From Paenibacillus amylolyticus (GTDB lineage: Bacteria > Bacillota > Bacilli > Paenibacillales > Paenibacillaceae), in NCBI RefSeq assembly GCF_003719335.1, contig NZ_RIAS01000016.1, forward strand, positions 62,001 to 126,000: a DNA stretch of 64,000 nucleotides. Direction: 5' to 3'. The notes beneath the pieces are model-generated. The model was not told the origin of the DNA. It ran no database searches and saw only the letters and a list, made by a program, of their open reading frames with translations. Both the position numbers and the translations under genes were made by a program. Positions 55,497-64,000 of the stretch are shown here, one piece after another. Within the stretch, counting starts at the first letter, position 1; every line of letters begins with the position of its first letter.

Positions 55497-57287
55497 TCAA
55501 CGATACAACGGTCCAAATACATGACAAGCGCGATAATCTGCACTCTCCGGCTCACTTGTACCAAACAGTCCCCATGCACGCGGACGGAAAACTTCTGTCT
55601 CAGGTACATTGTGCATATTTACGGGTATGCGCAGCATCGATGCTAAGGTAATCAGATCAGCACCAATGTGTCCATAAGAGATGGAACCATGATTCGCTCC
55701 CCATTGATTCATCACCTCATACACCGAAGTAAACGCTCCGGAGCCCGTAAGAATTGGAGCAAACCAGGTCGATGGCCAAGTTGGATCAGTGCGCTGATCC
55801 AGCGTGTCATGAACATGCTCTGGCAAGTCCACCGTGTAACCTTGGGCAATCTGAAGCACGGGTCCCAATCCCTTAACGAGATTCAGACGGGTCATGGTCA
55901 CAGGCATACCGCCTTTGGTCAAAAAGTCAGCCGAGTATCCTCCACCGCGGAAATACTCAACTGAAGCCGGTCTCCATGAAGTCGCTTTCAGGCAACTCTG
56001 GACTTCTTCGTCCGTAATTTCCCAGTAAGGCTTGAGCACAGGCTTGCCATCTCTCGTTTGCTCCCCAGTCCCATCAAGGGCAGCAGAGCCGGAGTTAATC
56101 AGATGTAGAATTCCCGCTGCCCCGTGCCCTTCCAGTTGATGTCCAGTCACACGCTTGACCGAATCAGGGCTCCAATACGTGCGCACATCAGCAAAAATCT
56201 GAGCCGTGTGTGTCAGTAGTGAACCAAACAACATGGATACACCGTTTAAACTGTCATTCTCCGTTGCCACAAGATAGGGTGCGCGTTTACCATTCCAATC
56301 GAACGTGGAATTCAGTATGGATTCTAGGAAATCTCCATTAGGCGCATGATCCGTCCATTGCCTCTGGCCTTGGAAACCAGAAACAATGGCATGATGACCC
56401 ATAGCTTCCTCATCATATCCAAGTGAAGCAAGCTTTGGATTGCCTGCCATCAGATCTCGTACAATTTGCGTCATTTTAACAACCGTTTCCCACTCGTCGT
56501 CTTTACGTTTTCGATCGGACTGAAGATGCTCCGGATTGTTATCCGTTCCTTCACTGCAATAATCCTTCACCCAGGCAAGTGCCCGCTCGTATTCCTCAGG
56601 ATCATAGATTTCTTCTTCGATCCTCCGTGTCAATTCGCTCATATCCACATATTCGTTTCGCATGCCCAGATATTCCTGGAAAAAAGAATCATTCACGATG
56701 GAACCTGCAATCCCCATCGACACGGAGCCAATGGACAAATACGCCTGCCCCTTCATTGTGGCCGCCGCAAGTCCAGCACGGCTAAACCGAAGTAACTTGT
56801 CGCGCACATCATCTGGAATGGTAGTATCACCGCCGTCCTGAACATCTTCACCGTATATGCCGAACGCAGGAATCCCTTTCTGTGCATGTGCAGACAGCAC
56901 AGCAGCCAAATATACGGCTCCTGGCCGCTCTGTGCCGTTAAAGCCCCAGATAGCCGTTGGTATCGACGGTGACATATCCATCGTTTCCGTACCATAACAC
57001 CAGCAAGGCGTGACCGTAATCGTTACACCCACATTCGAACGGCTGAACAACGCCGCTGCGGACGCTGCTTCGGCGACACCGCCGATACAGGTCTCCGCGA
57101 CCACGCATTCGACTGGAGAACCATCGGCATAACGAAGCTCGGATGAGATCAGCTCAGCTACTGACGTTGCCATGCGCATCGTTTGTTCTTCCAATGACTC
57201 ACGCACACCCTTGCGTCTGCCATCTATTGTGGGACGAATACCAATCTTGGGAAAAGGCTGATGATAACGATAATCTGAATGAGTCAT
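55497..57287 (-). CDS. fucI: L-fucose isomerase
   Basis: A 596-aa manganese-dependent isomerase converting L-fucose to L-fuculose. PKIGIRPTIDGRRKGVRESLE and TPCWCYGTETMDM match the family at the N-terminus. IWGFNGTERPGAVYLAA and GEDVQ hold the catalytic Glu, and QLEGHGAAGILHLINSG is near the C-terminal metal site. GGAGG lies 10 nt before the ATG. First gene of the operon fucI-fucK-fucA; no transporter gene is adjacent. Confidence 0.95.
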   Translation of the reverse strand: MTHSDYRYHQPFPKIGIRPTIDGRRKGVRESLEEQTMRMATSVAELISSELRYADGSPVECVVAETCIGGVAEAASAAALFSRSNVGVTITVTPCWCYGTETMDMSPSIPTAIWGFNGTERPGAVYLAAVLSAHAQKGIPAFGIYGEDVQDGGDTTIPDDVRDKLLRFSRAGLAAATMKGQAYLSIGSVSMGIAGSIVNDSFFQEYLGMRNEYVDMSELTRRIEEEIYDPEEYERALAWVKDYCSEGTDNNPEHLQSDRKRKDDEWETVVKMTQIVRDLMAGNPKLASLGYDEEAMGHHAIVSGFQGQRQWTDHAPNGDFLESILNSTFDWNGKRAPYLVATENDSLNGVSMLFGSLLTHTAQIFADVRTYWSPDSVKRVTGHQLEGHGAAGILHLINSGSAALDGTGEQTRDGKPVLKPYWEITDEEVQSCLKATSWRPASVEYFRGGGYSADFLTKGGMPVTMTRLNLVKGLGPVLQIAQGYTVDLPEHVHDTLDQRTDPTWPSTWFAPILTGSGAFTSVYEVMNQWGANHGSISYGHIGADLITLASMLRIPVNMHNVPETEVFRPRAWGLFGTSEPESADYRACHVFGPLYR

Positions 57288-57403
57288 GCGAGAACGTCCT
57301 CCTTTTAGTGCATTTCAATAAATGCATGTGGAATTGAGAATATTCTGACTGAACGATGAGCGACAAAAGAAAAAGAAATCAGATCATACTACCGGGTGAA
57401 CAT

Positions 57404-57416
57404 TTGCCGATAACCA
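57404..57416. promoter_or_regulatory. Second operator-like site, upstream of fucI
   Basis: On the minus strand TGGTTATCGGCAA shares GGTTATCGG with the palindrome at 57696-57711. It lies about 117 bp upstream of fucI, and a DNA loop between the two sites is possible. Confidence 0.4.
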
Positions 57417-57430
57417 CACACGTTGAATAT

Positions 57431-57445
57431 TTGAATGCGTTTACA
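57431..57445. promoter_or_regulatory. cre site of the fuc operon
   Basis: TTGAATGCGTTTACA matches the CcpA consensus WTGNAANCGNWWNCA with one mismatch. It lies about 145 bp upstream of fucI. Confidence 0.6.
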
Positions 57446-57695
57446 TAACTCTCTAAAAAAATAAACCACTCTCATTAATCATCATCCAATGTCATTCACT
57501 GTACCTTGGTGGACAATGAAACCATCATGAAAAATAACGAGAACGGTCGCTGTGTTGAGTAAATAAATGAATTTATAGAGATCATTTTGCAGAAATAACC
57601 TATAGAACGATTTATCTTAACTATACTTAAATCAGACTAAAACAGAGCTTAATCCAGCAATTTAAAGACCAGTTAAGATCATAAAATGTCTCTGA

Positions 57696-57711
57696 GGGTT
57701 ATCGGTAACCC
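57696..57711. promoter_or_regulatory. LacI-type operator
   Basis: GGGTTATCGGTAACCC is a 16-bp palindrome with one asymmetric position and a central CG, the usual shape of a LacI/GalR operator. It lies 85 bp before the regulator start, suggesting autoregulation. Confidence 0.6.
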
Positions 57712-57795
57712 AAACATACCACGCACCTATGTTGCTGTCAATTACCATTATCCATTAAAATGAAAGGACTATGCTGTGGAAAGGTTCGATTCCAT

Positions 57796-58809
57796 TTGAT
57801 TACAATCTATGATATTGCCAAAAAAGCAAATGTCTCTGCGATGACTGTCTCCAAAGTCATTAATCGCACAGGTCGCATCAGCACGGCTACACGTGAACGT
57901 GTGCAGCAGGTCATCGATGAACTGGGCTATATCCCAAACTCCAATGCACGAAGTCTGGTGCTGCAGCGAACTCATATGCTGTCTCTGCTAATTACGGACA
58001 TTACCAACCCTTTCTATACAACGCTGGCCCGTGGAGCCGAGGATGCTGCGCATCTTCGGGGTTATCGTGTTTTATTTGGCAACAGTGACGAGGATTATCG
58101 AAAAGAAAAAGAGTATGTGGAGGCAATCCTGTCGACGCGGGTAGATGGCGTGCTCTTTGCACCCGCGGGAGATCGCTCTCTCCCCCATCTGCAACAGTTG
58201 CAGGCTCGAAACATTCCATTTGTGTTTTTGGATCGAACCGTGCCCGGAATCACTTCAGATGTGATTGCTGGAGACAGCCGTGAAGGCGCAATAGAGCTCA
58301 TACGTTACCTTATTGAACTTGGACACGAGCACATTGCACTGGTCAACGGGTCTTCTGAAGTTTCGACTGCCAGACTGCGTGAAGATGGTTATATCGAAGG
58401 ACTGAAGGAAGCAGGGATAACACCTGATCCTTCACTTATACTTCGTACAAGCTATCGTGATTTTAGTGATGATGAAGGGTTGGAACGTTTGCTCTCCAGA
58501 TCACAGCAGCCTACAGCTATTTTTGCGGCAAACAACATGCTGGCGATTGGAGTGATCCGTCTGCTTCGCAAACGAGGACTTAGAGTACCCGAGGATATCT
58601 CTGTCGTTTGTTTCGATGACCTTGATCTGGCTTCTGCCTTTGATCCTTTTCTGACCGTCATTGCACAACCTGCTTATGAATTCGGATACCAAGGGATGCA
58701 GATGCTGATTGACCGGATTGAAGGAAAACTGTCACCTGCCGCTGAAACGATGATTTTACCTTCCAAGCTGCGAATACGTACATCGGCTTCTGTTCCGCCT
58801 ACTAATTGA
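57796..58809 (+). CDS. LacI family transcriptional regulator, probable fuc regulator
   Basis: A 337-aa repressor with an N-terminal LacI helix-turn-helix (TIYDIAKKANVSAMTVSKVI), the hinge (NSNARSLVLQRTHMLSLLI) and a periplasmic-binding-protein-type sugar domain (PAIFAANNMLAIG, VCFDDLDLAS). An ATG at 57760 is in frame but lacks a ribosome binding site; TTG at 57796 with GGAAAGG about 11 nt upstream gives the standard N-terminus. It is divergent from fucI, and operator-like palindromes lie between the genes. Confidence 0.88.
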   Translation: MITIYDIAKKANVSAMTVSKVINRTGRISTATRERVQQVIDELGYIPNSNARSLVLQRTHMLSLLITDITNPFYTTLARGAEDAAHLRGYRVLFGNSDEDYRKEKEYVEAILSTRVDGVLFAPAGDRSLPHLQQLQARNIPFVFLDRTVPGITSDVIAGDSREGAIELIRYLIELGHEHIALVNGSSEVSTARLREDGYIEGLKEAGITPDPSLILRTSYRDFSDDEGLERLLSRSQQPTAIFAANNMLAIGVIRLLRKRGLRVPEDISVVCFDDLDLASAFDPFLTVIAQPAYEFGYQGMQMLIDRIEGKLSPAAETMILPSKLRIRTSASVPPTN

Positions 58810-58875
58810 TGATATACAAGTTGAACTAGAGATTTTGCACAGTCCACTCCGATGACAGAGTTCAAGTAAGAATAC

Positions 58876-58923
58876 AAAAAACAGGACGTACCCGAGATCG
58901 TATCTCTGGTCATCCTGTTTTTT
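58876..58923. terminator. Bidirectional terminator
   Basis: AAAAAACAGGA (58876-58886) pairs perfectly with TCCTGTTTTTT (58913-58923). It lies between the convergent lacI-type and epimerase-like genes. Confidence 0.8.
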
Positions 58924-59007
58924 ATGATCAATTTAAGCTTTTAGTTGAATACAAGCGTATCTCTATAGCTCACTTATAATAACGGACAGGTCCATCTCTT
59001 GGCATGA

Positions 59008-59901
59008 TTATCGTTCTGACTGCAATGCAAGAGCGATCTCACGCACAAGACCCGGAAACCAATCCATAAGCGCTTCAAACGCATACCCTGCGTGTTCTGC
59101 TTTGGATGTGTCCATCGTCCATGATTGCTGGACTCCGAAAGGCGACATATCTTCGTCCACGGTTTGCTTCAGAATCTGAGCCTGCATGCCCGTCACCGTT
59201 TCAATTAACTGCATCATCGCCGAGAGGTTAATCGCCCCCTTGGACGCGGCATTCACAGGTCCAGTTAACGACACATTCCCAAGCCAGGCAAGGAATCTCG
59301 CAGCTTCCGTTGAATTAATAAATGCAATCTCGGCATCGGGATTCGGCATACCTATCGGTTTTCCCTGTTGTACATGTTTGATATGAAAATGAAGCCTTCT
59401 CGTATAATCATCCATACCAAGTACGATAGGAATGCGCATTGCCGCTACCGGGAAGGTCGCCGTTTGGAAAAAAACAGCTTCGGCAAGGCGTTTGCCTTCA
59501 CCATAGGCAAAGTCCTCCTTGTTACCATACTGCAGCGGATACGTATATGGATCAAAATCCGTTTCCACAGATCCTTCTCTTGGTTCTCCATACACCGAAA
59601 GTGTAGAGGTTAACACATATCTTTTAGTATGTCCGGCAAATGCTTCACATGCAGCCTTGGCTTCATTCGGAGAGTAACAGATATTATCGTAAACGATATC
59701 CCACTCATCCGACTGTGCAACCTCTGCTACAGACTGCGGGTCTTCCCGATCCATCCGGATTCGCTTCACTTCCGCTCCGAAATCGACCTCTGTCTGTCCA
59801 CGAGTCGCAACCGTGATCTCGGACTTCCCCTCCCAGATCAAATGATCCACAAGTCGTTTACCGAAGAAACGTGTACCTCCAAGAATAAGAACCTTTTTCA
59901 T
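59008..59901 (-). CDS. NAD-dependent epimerase/dehydratase family protein
   Basis: A 297-aa extended-SDR protein. The Rossmann motif is GGTRFFGKR near the start. The catalytic region has STLSVYG and the YGxxK-like YGEGKRLAE. RIPIVLGMDDYTRRLHFHIK and PFGVQQSWTMDTSKAEHAGY are typical of this Bacillus group. The order Gfo/Idh/MocA, methyltransferase-like, epimerase-like with gaps of 33 and 26 bp suggests one operon. GGAGG lies 8 nt before the ATG at 59901. Substrate unknown. Confidence 0.85.
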   Translation of the reverse strand: MKKVLILGGTRFFGKRLVDHLIWEGKSEITVATRGQTEVDFGAEVKRIRMDREDPQSVAEVAQSDEWDIVYDNICYSPNEAKAACEAFAGHTKRYVLTSTLSVYGEPREGSVETDFDPYTYPLQYGNKEDFAYGEGKRLAEAVFFQTATFPVAAMRIPIVLGMDDYTRRLHFHIKHVQQGKPIGMPNPDAEIAFINSTEAARFLAWLGNVSLTGPVNAASKGAINLSAMMQLIETVTGMQAQILKQTVDEDMSPFGVQQSWTMDTSKAEHAGYAFEALMDWFPGLVREIALALQSER

Positions 59902-59927
59902 CTCGTTTCCCTCCAATCTTAATCTGT

Positions 59928-60731
59928 CTAAAGTGAAGGCTTTCTTATCCGAAGCATCGTATGAGCATTACGCTGAAATTCATATGACGTTCTAACTTCA
60001 GATAGGAGATAGCCCTTATTTTCCAAAAACATCTTCAGCTCATCCATATATTCATAACGCTTGCCTGACAGATCTACTGTGGGAAAAATACGTACTTCAT
60101 GCTTTGTCACACGCAGCATCTCCAGCAACGTTCCAACATGAAAATCAAAATTCAACCGATTTGCATAGGTAAATAAGAAATGTGCGGATAAGGTCAAATC
60201 AAACTGCTCATCATTGAAAGGCAAATCAGGCAATACCGTTGCCACGTAACATTCAGGATAATGCCTCATATCTTCCATACAATCCGTAATCGCGCGCAAT
60301 CGTTCTTCCCTCAACCCTTCAATCGTTCCGAATTCATCCCAGACATACTTCCCTTGAACAGCATGGATCTGTTTCATCGTATGTTCAATATCCTGAAACC
60401 CCTTCGTTCCAAGTTCATTCATGTCATACTGGTAAGCGATATCTGCCGCTACAGAATGAGCACCATGTTTCCGAGCCCGACTACTGAACGAACATGCGCC
60501 TCCAGGGCAATCCAGGATGTTCTGGCCTGCAAGCTCATCCGTAGTCAGATCAAACATACTCATGTATTCCTCAAACGTTCTTCCTATAAAAACAATCTGG
60601 GACAGCTCCAGACCGCTCTCTTCATGCTGATGCATCTGTTTGCCGTGCTTCCTGTCTGTGCTGTCTTCTGAATGTTCCCGTTCTTCTCTGCTCTTCTGAT
60701 CGTTCACGATCCTCTGCTCTTCTCGGCTCAT
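59928..60731 (-). CDS. SAM-dependent methyltransferase-like protein
   Basis: A 267-aa protein with a class I methyltransferase-like core. Motif I reads NILDCPGGACSFSSRARKHG, the acidic residue of motif II is in SVAADIAYQYD, and motif IV LPFNDEQFDLTLSAHFLF. The first 40 residues are a highly charged tail rich in Glu, Arg, Asp and His, followed by SQIVFIGRTFEEYMSMFDL. The gene is between an oxidoreductase and an epimerase-like gene. GAGGAAG lies about 9 nt before the ATG. The methyl acceptor is unknown, and binding of SAM is inferred. Confidence 0.75.
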   Translation of the reverse strand: MSREEQRIVNDQKSREEREHSEDSTDRKHGKQMHQHEESGLELSQIVFIGRTFEEYMSMFDLTTDELAGQNILDCPGGACSFSSRARKHGAHSVAADIAYQYDMNELGTKGFQDIEHTMKQIHAVQGKYVWDEFGTIEGLREERLRAITDCMEDMRHYPECYVATVLPDLPFNDEQFDLTLSAHFLFTYANRLNFDFHVGTLLEMLRVTKHEVRIFPTVDLSGKRYEYMDELKMFLENKGYLLSEVRTSYEFQRNAHTMLRIRKPSL

Positions 60732-60764
60732 CTCGTTCGCTTCCTCTCTTATACACTCTCTCGT

Positions 60765-61745
60765 TTAATCATTGGGGAAAACAAGACCAATCTGTTGCCT
60801 GATCTGATCCATCACCTTCATCGTTTGATGGGAGCGTTCGTACGTGTTCATAGTGGATTCTAATTTTCCTTGTTGCACCAGATTCACGAACTCCTCCACT
60901 TCATAATACATCGCGGGATGTTGCTGTTCCACCGTCAATACCTCAATCGTGCCATCATTATAACGAATTTCTGCATGTTCAGGCGATCCAATCTTGTCGA
61001 TGATGATACTTCCGCGCTCGCCCATAATTTCGCTAGGTACATGCGAATTGGAGATTTTGGAGTAGGTCACGACGGCATCCATTCCGTCATAATTCAGCAA
61101 CACACTTCCTTGCCCATCTACGCCGGATTCCAGCATCATGGCTTGAGATTGAACCTGGTTTGGTGCTCCAAATAACGTGATGAGTGGATATAAACAATAC
61201 ACACCCAGATCCATTAACGCCCCGTTAGCGAGCTCAGGCTTGAAGGCGTTTAACACGATACCTTCCTTATACTTGTCATAACGCGAAGAATACTGCGAAT
61301 AACCCGCTATGTACTTGCGAATAGGGCCGATTTTGGGCAAATGCTTCTCTACACTTTTAAACACGGGAACGAGCGTTGACTTCATCGCTTCCATCAGCAG
61401 CACATCATGCTTGCGAGCTGTCTCGATCATACTGTGTACTTCTGACGCATTAGCCGCAAGAGGTTTCTCACACAGTACATGCTTGCCATGTCTCAGAAAA
61501 AGCTCCGCCTGTTGTGCATGCAGTGTATTCGGCGTCGCAATATATACTGCGTCCAGCGTATCACTGGCTGCCATCTCTTCCAAATCCGTAAAACGATAAG
61601 CTGCATCATATCGGTCTGCAAATGCATTAGCCTTATCCTCTGTTCGCGAATATACCGCAGTAAGCTCAAACCCTTGCACTTGAACTGCAGATTCCAGCAA
61701 CCTTTCCGTAATCCAGTTGGTACCTACTACACCGAATCGAACCAT
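60765..61745 (-). CDS. Gfo/Idh/MocA family oxidoreductase
   Basis: A 326-aa NAD(P)-dependent dehydrogenase. The N-terminal Rossmann motif is GVVGTNWITER, the family signature is VLCEKPLAAN with the catalytic Lys, and the C-terminal domain includes GALMDLGVYCLYPL with the expected His position replaced by Cys/Leu (usually DxxxHxxD). Sugar, inositol or trans-dihydrodiol substrates are typical; none is assigned. GAGG lies 8 nt before the ATG. First gene of a three-gene operon. Confidence 0.87.
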   Translation of the reverse strand: MVRFGVVGTNWITERLLESAVQVQGFELTAVYSRTEDKANAFADRYDAAYRFTDLEEMAASDTLDAVYIATPNTLHAQQAELFLRHGKHVLCEKPLAANASEVHSMIETARKHDVLLMEAMKSTLVPVFKSVEKHLPKIGPIRKYIAGYSQYSSRYDKYKEGIVLNAFKPELANGALMDLGVYCLYPLITLFGAPNQVQSQAMMLESGVDGQGSVLLNYDGMDAVVTYSKISNSHVPSEIMGERGSIIIDKIGSPEHAEIRYNDGTIEVLTVEQQHPAMYYEVEEFVNLVQQGKLESTMNTYERSHQTMKVMDQIRQQIGLVFPND

Positions 61746-61984
61746 GTCTATCTACCTCTTTCTTCTATGACTGATGTTTGTTATTTGTTCAATGGTTAGA
61801 TAATAAGATGATCTCTGCTTCATAACCTATCCTATACATTGTAGCGTATATTTCAGCAGGAATGAAGAAAGAGCCCGTCTCATTCCTACATAAGGGTTCA
61901 AGAATATCGATATCTTGCGATTTCAATTCAAAACTTCGTCATTTCCCGATCGTGCAGGGTATAATTAAAGCAGAGGTGAACCTT

Positions 61985-62569
61985 ATGAAACCTACACAGC
62001 AAAATGATGAACTTCCCACATCGATTCCCCATGATTACTGGGAAGCGATAATCCAGAATGATCACACGTACGATGGTACGTTTTTCTATGCAGTACAAAC
62101 AACCGGTATTTTCTGCCGCCCCTCGTGCAAATCAAGAGCGCCGAAATCAGGCAATGTCCTGATTTTTCGTCATGCAGAACAAGCGCTGGCTCACAAATTC
62201 AGACCTTGCAAACGCTGTAAACCTACAGGAGAACGCGTGCCAGACCAGGAGTGGATTCACGGGGTTACCGAATATATTGATAAACACTATGCCGAACCGT
62301 TAGCGCTCGATGTACTTGCTGCTGTAAGCCATGGGAGTCCGTACCACCTGCATCGGGTGTTTAAACGCATTACGGGTCAAACCCCGGTTCAATATATCCA
62401 AGCCAAACGGATCAGCGTAGCACAAACCCTTCTTATACGTACACATCTAACCGTCAACGAAATCGCACGTCAAGTAGGGATATCTAATCCGGCTTATTTT
62501 ATTTCCGTTTTTCGTAAACATACCGGATATACTCCTGCATATTACAGGGAAAGACATGACCGCTTATGA
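61985..62569 (+). CDS. adaA: AdaA-like methylphosphotriester-DNA methyltransferase/AraC regulator
   Basis: A 194-aa protein. The N-terminal Ada zinc domain has four Cys (FCRPSCKSRAP and RPCKRCKP), one of which accepts a methyl group from methylated DNA phosphates. The C-terminal AraC-type double helix-turn-helix (LALDVLAAVSHGSPYHLHRVF and VNEIARQVGISNPAYFISVF) activates the adaptive response. AdaB, the O6-methylguanine transferase, is not in the window. GAGGTG lies 6 nt before the ATG at 61985. The stop overlaps the SPL gene start (ATGA). Confidence 0.92.
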   Translation: MKPTQQNDELPTSIPHDYWEAIIQNDHTYDGTFFYAVQTTGIFCRPSCKSRAPKSGNVLIFRHAEQALAHKFRPCKRCKPTGERVPDQEWIHGVTEYIDKHYAEPLALDVLAAVSHGSPYHLHRVFKRITGQTPVQYIQAKRISVAQTLLIRTHLTVNEIARQVGISNPAYFISVFRKHTGYTPAYYRERHDRL

Positions 62570-63384
62570 AGACTCAATTCGCTTACAAGGTGCCCAAGAC
62601 GTTATTAAACAAAGGCACTGGCTTCCTGAATGGTTACACCCACACCTTGAATCCTTATACGGGTTGCACTTTCGGATGTTCCTACTGTTACGTTAGACAG
62701 ATGCCTGTCAACTTATTTCGTAAGGAAGACTGGGGTAGCTGGGTAGATGTGAAAAAAGAAGCCTCCGGTATTCTCGCCAAAGAATTGCAACGAGCCCGTA
62801 AGAAAGGAAAAGTAACGATTTTCATGTCGTCCAGCACCGACCCGTATCAATCCGTCGAAGCTCAGGAACAAATCACACGTTCATTGCTGGAAACGATGCT
62901 GATCGAACCGCCGGATTTTGTTTTGGTGCAGACCCGAAGTCCGCTGGTTACTCGTGATATTGATGTCCTGCAGAAGCTTGGTGAACGTGTGCGAGTGAGT
63001 ATGACCGTGGAGACGGATCAAGACGATATTAGGAAGCACTTTACCCCCTCTGCGCCACCTATTGCAGGTCGCTTACGTGCGCTTAAACAACTACGAGATG
63101 CTGGTATCCCGACTCAAGCTGCTATTGCGCCTGTATTGCCGAGCAGTGAACAGTTTGCCTCTATGCTTAGACCGCTCGTTCAACGTGTGTGCATTGATGA
63201 TTATTTTATGGGTGACGGCAGTGAGGGCAAGCGGACACGGAGACTTGGGATGGAGGCTCTTTATCAGGAGGTCGGAATGCAGCATTGGTATCAGCCGCAG
63301 GCTTACCAAACGGTTGTGGAACGAATGAAGATGCATTTTGCAGAACAGGAGATCTATATTAGTCAGGCCGGATTTGAGCCTTGA
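62566..63384 (+). CDS. SPL family radical SAM protein
   Basis: A 272-aa radical SAM protein. The cluster motif is CTFGCSYCYV. GYTHTLNPYTGC and FMSSSTDPYQSVEAQ are typical of the group related to spore photoproduct lyase, which acts on DNA lesions. It lacks the N-terminal extension of true SplB and is about 70 residues shorter. Coupled by ATGA to adaA, it may act in DNA repair or metabolism of alkylated DNA, which is only an inference from position. Confidence 0.88.
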   Translation: MKTQFAYKVPKTLLNKGTGFLNGYTHTLNPYTGCTFGCSYCYVRQMPVNLFRKEDWGSWVDVKKEASGILAKELQRARKKGKVTIFMSSSTDPYQSVEAQEQITRSLLETMLIEPPDFVLVQTRSPLVTRDIDVLQKLGERVRVSMTVETDQDDIRKHFTPSAPPIAGRLRALKQLRDAGIPTQAAIAPVLPSSEQFASMLRPLVQRVCIDDYFMGDGSEGKRTRRLGMEALYQEVGMQHWYQPQAYQTVVERMKMHFAEQEIYISQAGFEP

Positions 63385-63451
63385 TTTTAAATACATTTTG
63401 TTAAATGTCAGATCAAACAACGGTAATCTCTGCAGTGTACTCTTGGTACAC

Positions 63452-63495
63452 AAAACAGCCTCTTTCCCAGTTTCTTGGAAAGAGGCTGTTTGTTT
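63452..63495. terminator. Bidirectional terminator
   Basis: AAACAGCCTCTTTCC (63453-63467) pairs perfectly with GGAAAGAGGCTGTTT (63477-63491). It separates the SPL gene from the minus-strand gene that runs out of the window. Confidence 0.85.
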
Positions 63496-63520
63496 ATCTC
63501 GGGAAGAAGTTATGCATTCC

Positions 63521-64000
63521 TTACTGATCCAGCGTATATAGTGGCAGGTTCACTGGTAACGCTGCTGGGCGCTGACATGTGCTCTTCATCTTGTAAAAGG
63601 TCTGCTCATCCGATGAGTCATGGAAAGCCCACATGGCTTCAAGCACATGGTTGGCCAGCTCGCCGCTCGCCCGGTGTGCTCGACCACTTTGAACAGCATA
63701 CGCCATATCCGCGACGCCAATGCCACGCGTATTTTGCTGGTATCCTGGAAGAAGCGGGGCTTCTGTCCATTCATGCTCACCCATCAAACGATAACGCACT
63801 GGACCGCCGAAGGTATTCGGGTCAGGGACTTGTAACGTGCCATGCGTTCCGTAAATCTCAATCGGAGGCAATGCACTTCCGCCAAATACATCAAAGCTTG
63901 TAATCAGCGTACCGATGGCTCCCTGCTCAAATTGAAGCAGACCGGTGACATGGGTTGGAATGTCAACGGGGATGATCTGGCCTCTCTTTTTCTCACTCGT
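63521..64000 (-). CDS. Gfo/Idh/MocA family oxidoreductase, C-terminal part
   Basis: The last 159 codons of a gene whose start lies beyond the window. PVDIPTHVTGLLQFEQGAIG and SFDVFGG, then PPIEIYGTHGTLQVPDPNTF with GGPVRYRLMG are the beta-sheet end of Gfo/Idh/MocA dehydrogenases, followed by GIGVADMAYAVQSGRAHRA and the usual helical end. The N-terminal NAD-binding domain cannot be seen. It ends before the terminator at 63452-63495. Confidence 0.85.
   Translation of the reverse strand, partial: TSEKKRGQIIPVDIPTHVTGLLQFEQGAIGTLITSFDVFGGSALPPIEIYGTHGTLQVPDPNTFGGPVRYRLMGEHEWTEAPLLPGYQQNTRGIGVADMAYAVQSGRAHRASGELANHVLEAMWAFHDSSDEQTFYKMKSTCQRPAALPVNLPLYTLDQ

Larger units (their letters stand above)
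57288..57795. other. Divergent regulatory region of the fuc operon
   Basis: A 508-bp spacer between fucI and the lacI-type gene without an open frame. It holds a cre site and two likely LacI-type operators described separately. The remainder is AT-rich and I see nothing else in it. Confidence 0.55.

Noticed and set aside
1..64000. tRNA, rRNA, prophage or transposase genes
   Set aside because: None could be recognised on either strand.

Overview
The window reads as the chromosome of a Bacillales bacterium, most likely a Paenibacillus. The evidence is strong AGGAGG-type ribosome binding sites with frequent TTG/GTG starts, Zur boxes of the Bacillus type, a Bacillus-like SorC-family DeoR with a deo operon, CcpA-type cre sites, a GH52/GH67 xylan-debranching pair and several Paenibacillus-typical protein families. 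No rRNA, tRNA, CRISPR array, prophage or intact insertion sequence is visible. Nearly all DNA is ordinary, tightly packed coding sequence.

Layout. 1-900 is an AT-rich stretch with a short direct repeat, a terminator and an RDD membrane protein. 909-3419 is a large WG-repeat/DUF3298 protein. 3758-14231 is a six-gene minus-strand operon: MoxR AAA+ ATPase, DUF5682, vWA (CoxE-like), DUF4132 (MolR-like), SWIM zinc-finger protein and a small unknown protein. It corresponds in content to the poorly understood E. coli yehI/molR-yehL-yehM-yehP-yehQ group and is the best candidate here for an undescribed system. 14724-22597 holds redox and housekeeping genes: a divergent aldo/keto reductase and P450, a membrane-anchored L7/L12-like protein, two SDRs, PoxB, a Dabb protein, zinc-free L31 and an atypical HPr.

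22802-34357 is plant-polymer catabolism. It contains a zinc alcohol/polyol dehydrogenase, GH67 alpha-glucuronidase and GH52 beta-xylosidase under a divergent AraC regulator; then an aldehyde dehydrogenase with an ArsR regulator; then a GntR-uxuA-uxuB glucuronate module. Xylan side-chain uronic acid released by GH67 would feed the uxu genes. 34527-37075 carries membrane and unknown proteins.

37239-43881 is a zinc-starvation region: znuC-znuB-znuA, an L33 paralogue that has lost half of its zinc ribbon, a ZagA/YciC metallochaperone, and a YcgR/YcgQ permease pair with a His-rich loop. Three clear Zur boxes lie in front of znuC, rpmG and zagA. 43882-44567 is non-coding and holds at least four copies of a 27-bp repeat in both orientations.

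44568-51594 is the deoxynucleoside operon deoR-deoC-nupC-deoB-deoD-pdp. 51927-53079 holds an azoreductase and an unknown gene. 53269-58809 is an L-fucose operon (fucI-kinase-aldolase) with a divergent LacI regulator, a near-perfect cre and two probable LacI operator sites. 59008-61745 is a three-gene operon (Gfo/Idh/MocA, methyltransferase-like, epimerase-like). 61985-63384 couples an AdaA-type DNA-alkylation sensor to an SPL-family radical SAM protein. The window ends inside another Gfo/Idh/MocA dehydrogenase.
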